Notes under the pieces: model-generated | The model's database searches: none | What the model was told of the DNA's origin: nothing | The model's input: the letters and a program-made list of their open reading frames with translations, nothing else | Source of the DNA: Candidatus Latescibacterota bacterium | Lineage (GTDB): Bacteria > Latescibacterota > 4484-107 | Assembly: GCA_030613045.1 (NCBI GenBank) | Contig: JAUWMS010000108.1 | Location: 1 to 7,475, forward strand | Direction of reading: 5' to 3' | DNA length: 7,475 nucleotides | Position numbers and translations under genes: made by a program | In this document: piece after piece, positions 5,401 to 7,475 of the stretch | Position numbering within the stretch: the stretch's first letter is position 1 | Layout of the letters: each line of letters opens with the position of its first letter

Positions 5401-6544
5401 GAATTTGTTCCCGGAAGAGGGCGGCACGGAGCGGATCGGAGTGGCCTTGATGCGCGCGAAATCTCAGACCTTCGACCTCCGGAATACGACTTTGTATAAT
5501 ATCTTGGGCGATCCGGCGATGCGCGTGGCGATGCCGGAAAAGACCGTGCATCTGACGGTGGAAGACACCCTCCGGGCCTTAGATGAATGGCGCGTCGTGG
5601 GGATGGTGGATCGTGCGGACGCGGCGGCGGACTTCGAGGGACAGGTGTATGTTCAGGTGTGGGACTCTGCGAATCGGGTGCGGCATATTTCACACGGAGG
5701 AACAACAGTGCGTTACGAATTGCCGGGAGCCACGCTCTTCCGGGGCATTTTTTCGGTCAACGGAGGAGGGTTCGAGGCGGTGGCTCGGATCCCCAAGGGC
5801 ATCACGTACGGAGGCGCCCTGGGACGGGTAAGTACGTTCGTGTGGAACGAACGGATGGACGGGGCCGGGGCGGTGGGTTCGCTGTGTGTGGCGGGGACAC
5901 ACACGACCTCGGTGGAGGACGAAGTGGGACCGACGAGCACGCTGGGATTTAAGGGACAGGAATTTTTCGACGGCGATTTCGTCGAGCCTTCGCCGGTATT
6001 GGTGGCCACGATTGAGGATGAAAGCGGGATCAATGTCACCGGAGAGATCGGTCACGACATAGAGATCCGGGTAAACGGGAAAGACGGGGAGGTGTACAAA
6101 GTCACCGAATATTTCGTGGCGGATGGCACGTATCGCAAGGGCCATCTGGAGGTTCCGATCGGGAGGCTGAGTACGGGCACGCATACGATTGCGCTGAAAG
6201 CCTGGGACAATTTCAACAATTCTTCGCGGACACAGGTGACGGTTCAGGTAGCCTCCGAAGCCCAGTTGAACCTCACGGACGTGCTGTGCTTCCCCAATCC
6301 GATGCGGAGGGAAACCACGTTCACGTATCGGTTGAGCGACGTAGCCGAAGTGACGATTAAGCTGTACACGCTGTCGGGCCGTTTGATCGAGACGATTCCC
6401 GGCGAAGGACGGCTGGGATACAATCAAGTGTTGTGGCGGTCGGAAGAGGAACTGGCGAACGGGGTAGTTCTTTTCAAAATAGCCGCACGGGACGCTCAAG
6501 GAAGGCAGGCGGAGAAAGTGGAGCGACTGGCGGTGGTTCGGTAA
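2426..6544 (+). CDS. porU: Type IX secretion system sortase PorU (C25 gingipain-like peptidase)
   Basis: This 1372-residue protein is a PorU-type sortase, which removes the C-terminal sorting domain of T9SS cargo at the cell surface and transfers the cargo to its anchor. Order of parts: a long charged N-terminus (1-54), a signal-peptide-like hydrophobic segment ending AYGA (55-79), beta-rich N-terminal regions (80-660), a C25 peptidase domain (677-1034), Ig-like beta region (1035-1280, with GIGHDI-like and AWDNFNN motifs typical of PorU), and a T9SS type-A C-terminal domain (1281-1372, FPNP at 1289). The catalytic dyad is His908 in NYMGHGN and Cys943 in SASCSNAHFD; FGDG lies at 752-755. ATG 2426 follows GGAG sites and the leader terminator; the in-frame ATG at 2378 lies before the terminator, so I reject it. 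GTG 2471 is possible. A heptad repeat interrupts the linker at residues 253-262. Confidence 0.95.
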   Translation: MRKNGFPTQRREEQSVTQIRERLKWRRGLSDVFDLILSFLGFSPQPLRLFGSFPLLTIGIAWPLVAAGLLLPVCGAYGAGVQVLSCDEGRVRLMYEPGVLERTTLHTDSGPMDRIRIAGAGQMSREGWPAVPAQRVLVGIPLDAEVQVRVVELSSSVEEGYRVAPAPGTEAVGTDGDRFVVERYVRDEAAYRQNRFWPEEAVTGGKPSFLRHQRVVELIFYPVRFHPVRGEILRCERMVVDVLFRSVGDEPPIRNPKSEIRNNKGEETFYRGIIVNYEGARNWRRMRKAEKVAARPFASGTWVKIKVLDDGMVRVTGADLLEAGVSLNGVDPKTIRIYYGGGQMLPRSAKALRRERMEEMAILVQDGDDERFDEADYVLFYGNSVDGWTYDPLRENFEYRLNPYTRENCYWLTFGGGVDGKRMEERDGRPAVSDPIVPETFRARFHEEVERFCVEENSGIEWFWDTFQLNASQWISKKYSSLIYHVSDAEPANIRIRMIGKYGDRVPLRISMNDETVGTVYVVGSNRVEVACPGKLLDGELEEEGANVLGIHQTESDDTELRFDWYEIEYSKRFVGRKGALYFTWMDTCGTPGTVLEVRMEGFGEERPEIFDVSDPFDVERISDFSYDSDSGKAVFQDPVSPGVMKAYYVVAPSRWRSPHRIAVDAPSDLKGISGADYVIITHEIFYEQALSLARWREVDDRFDGPLKSVVVKVQDVYDEFAWGLFDPTALRDFIRYAFEHWTPAPRFVLLFGDGVFDYKNNSRTSPGNWIPPYEEGRSTTDDWFVRMDDGLLPDMAVGRIPVQRVEDAETVVRKIVEYERNPLRGRWQNTVLIAGDDESVAGGHGNEIDYTVDSEELAQHYIPKTLDQVKLYLMEYEMNSFWKKPEAKADLIAAINQGALLFNYMGHGNYDVIAHEDLLRASTDIPLLKNGRKLPLGYSASCSNAHFDHPIKVSLAERLLITPDGGVVAMIAATRKCTHDSNFNLNKLFYENLFPEEGGTERIGVALMRAKSQTFDLRNTTLYNILGDPAMRVAMPEKTVHLTVEDTLRALDEWRVVGMVDRADAAADFEGQVYVQVWDSANRVRHISHGGTTVRYELPGATLFRGIFSVNGGGFEAVARIPKGITYGGALGRVSTFVWNERMDGAGAVGSLCVAGTHTTSVEDEVGPTSTLGFKGQEFFDGDFVEPSPVLVATIEDESGINVTGEIGHDIEIRVNGKDGEVYKVTEYFVADGTYRKGHLEVPIGRLSTGTHTIALKAWDNFNNSSRTQVTVQVASEAQLNLTDVLCFPNPMRRETTFTYRLSDVAEVTIKLYTLSGRLIETIPGEGRLGYNQVLWRSEEELANGVVLFKIAARDAQGRQAEKVERLAVVR
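3165..3208. repeat. Four perfect AATCCGA heptads inside porU, abutting a GC hairpin
   Basis: AATCCGA is repeated four times without a mismatch (3181-3208) and encodes about residues 253-262 of PorU (IRNPKSEIRN). Immediately before it, TGGGGG (3165-3170) pairs with CCCCCA (3176-3181) around a 5-nt loop. The repeat falls in a linker between the N-terminal beta domain and the next region, where extra residues would be tolerated. Seven is not a multiple of three, so a change of one or two copies would shift the reading frame. Peptides of the SEIRNPKSEIRN type are familiar as translated short repeats in many genomes, which points to an inserted dispersed repeat. Confidence 0.9.
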
Positions 6545-6550
6545 ATCATG

Positions 6551-6628
6551 GTCATGAGTCATTCGTCATCGGGAATCAGTGCCCCACCACTCCTCCTAAT
6601 GACAAATGGCGAGTGACGAATGACTCAT
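6551..6628. repeat. Heptad arrays forming a perfect 15-bp inverted repeat between porU and porV
   Basis: The left array is GTCATGA, GTCATTC, GTCATCG (6551-6571). The right array is AATGACA, AATGGCG, AGTGACG, AATGACT (6598-6625). They are reverse complements in consensus, and ATGAGTCATTCGTCA (6554-6568) pairs perfectly with TGACGAATGACTCAT (6614-6628) around a 45-nt loop. No T-run follows, so it is not a standard terminator. It could be a dispersed palindromic repeat and, in the mRNA, a stable stem just upstream of the porV ribosome-binding site. Confidence 0.85.
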
Positions 6629-6643
6629 TTCACAAAAGGAGGA
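6591..6643 (+). promoter_or_regulatory. porV Shine-Dalgarno site and upstream anti-Shine-Dalgarno heptamer
   Basis: AAAAGGAGG (6634-6642), seven bases before ATG 6650, is a near-perfect ribosome-binding site and fixes the porV start. TCCTCCT (6591-6597), in the loop of the 15-bp inverted repeat, is exactly complementary to AGGAGGA (6637-6643). Pairing of the two would mask the site. That pairing is an inference; the ribosome-binding site itself is clear. Confidence 0.75.
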
Positions 6644-6649
6644 ATTTTC

Positions 6650-7475
6650 ATGAAGCGAATAGCATGCTTGCTGGTGATGATGCTCGGATTGGTTGCGTTT
6701 GGCTCGGAGGCGGAGGCCACGAATGAGAGTCAGGCGGCGGTGATTTTTCTGTTGATCCAGCCGGGAGCGCGGGTCGGTGGGATGGGGGGATCCTTCGTGA
6801 CGCTTTCGGAGGACGCGCTGGCCACGTACTACAATCCGGCGGGATTGGCGGGACAACAGGAACGTCAGTTGACGTTTATGCACACGAACTGGCTGCCGGC
6901 GCTTGTGAGCGATCTGTACTACGAATTTTTTGCGTATTCGCAGTATGTCGAGGGATGGGGAAATATCGGAGCGAATCTGATCTATTTCAACCAGGGCGAG
7001 CAGATCCGGACGGATGAGCACGGAAACGAGGAAGGGACGTTCATGTCTTACGATATGGCCCTCTCCCTCTCGTATGGCGCGAACATCTCCCGCGACGTGG
7101 CGCTGGGAATCACGATGAAGGGCATTTACAGCCACCTCTCTCCTTTGGGAGCGGGCAAGGAAAAGGGAGAGGGAATCGGGAAGTCCTTTGGTGTGGACGT
7201 CGGGGTGTTGTACCAGCCCCCGGTGCAAGGGCTGAAGTTGGGGGCGACGTTTCGAAATATGGGTCCGAGGATTTCGTACATTGACGCGCGCCAGGCGGAT
7301 CCGCTGCCTCTGCACTTCGTAGTCGGGGCATCCTACCAGGTCCTGGACACCGAGTTTAGCGATGTGCTCGCGGTGCTGGATCTCTACAAGCCATTGGTGA
7401 AGTCGGAGGGATCGTTCTTAGAAGCGCTGGCCACGGCGTGGACGGATGAAGAGTTAGGGGATGACTTCGACCAGA
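6650..7475 (+). CDS. porV: T9SS outer-membrane protein PorV, 3' end missing
   Basis: The frame is open from ATG 6650 to the window edge, giving 275 codons plus one base; a full-length member would be roughly 330-400 residues. Residues 1-23 are a clear signal peptide (MKR, hydrophobic core, cleavage after EAEA). The mature start carries the family signature: QPGARVGGMGGSF, then EDALATYYNPAGLA. The rest alternates short amphipathic strands with aromatic ends, as in FadL-like outer-membrane barrels of the PorV/PorQ family. PorV (LptO) binds the sorting domains of cargo at the T9SS translocon, carries them to the attachment complex and holds PorU at the surface. The partner order porU-porV is the same as in Porphyromonas gingivalis, which is why I prefer PorV over the related PorQ. 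It lies 105 nt after porU and is probably cotranscribed with it. Confidence 0.9.
   Translation, partial: MKRIACLLVMMLGLVAFGSEAEATNESQAAVIFLLIQPGARVGGMGGSFVTLSEDALATYYNPAGLAGQQERQLTFMHTNWLPALVSDLYYEFFAYSQYVEGWGNIGANLIYFNQGEQIRTDEHGNEEGTFMSYDMALSLSYGANISRDVALGITMKGIYSHLSPLGAGKEKGEGIGKSFGVDVGVLYQPPVQGLKLGATFRNMGPRISYIDARQADPLPLHFVVGASYQVLDTEFSDVLAVLDLYKPLVKSEGSFLEALATAWTDEELGDDFDQ

Noticed and set aside
4292..5551. Long open frame on the minus strand (about 419 codons) opposite the porU peptidase domain
   Set aside because: It mirrors the codon bias of porU, has low-complexity Arg/His-rich content, no family motif and no ribosome-binding site. The same applies to the minus-strand frames at 3053-3844 and 5690-6562.

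Overview
The window looks like chromosomal DNA from a member of the FCB superphylum (the wider Bacteroidota/Fibrobacterota/Chlorobiota group). The strongest evidence is a pair of type IX secretion system (T9SS) genes: a PorU-type C25 sortase with its own C-terminal sorting domain, followed by a PorV-type outer-membrane protein. It does not look like a typical Bacteroidota genome. GC content is fairly high, porV has a perfect AAAAGGAGG ribosome-binding site (Bacteroidota usually lack Shine-Dalgarno sites), and the promoters read as ordinary TTGACA/TATATT types. An uncultured non-Bacteroidota FCB lineage is my best inference; the sequence alone does not fix the phylum.

Layout, all on the + strand: (1) 1-138, the 3' end of ybeY (16S rRNA maturation endonuclease). 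(2) 139-537, non-coding and rich in repeats: a candidate miniature element bounded by 14-bp inverted repeats, and a 9-bp tandem repeat. (3) 538-1909, a CNNM/CorC-family membrane protein with a CBS pair, preceded by two tiny ORFs that overlap it in a chain. ybeY next to a CorC/HlyC-type gene is a classic bacterial arrangement. (4) 1977-2156, an initiator tRNA-fMet transcription unit with a promoter and an intrinsic terminator. (5) 2264-2411, a strong promoter and a leader RNA of about 113 nt that ends in a second intrinsic terminator immediately before porU. (6) 2426-6544, porU. (7) 6545-6649, a 105-nt spacer carrying heptad repeats and a perfect 15-bp inverted repeat. (8) 6650-end, porV, cut by the window edge.

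How the genes work together: in characterised T9SSs, PorU removes the C-terminal sorting domain of secreted cargo and attaches the cargo to a cell-surface anchor, while PorV is the barrel that shuttles cargo and docks PorU. Their adjacency here supports a functional attachment complex. The most unusual parts are the control elements. The porU leader can form a 9-bp helix that is mutually exclusive with its terminator, which is the layout of a riboswitch or attenuator. A perfect four-copy 7-bp repeat lies inside the porU reading frame, where gain or loss of one unit would shift the frame. The porU-porV spacer contains an anti-Shine-Dalgarno heptamer complementary to the porV ribosome-binding site. 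Together these suggest, as inference, that this sortase operon may be switched at the levels of transcription, reading frame and translation.
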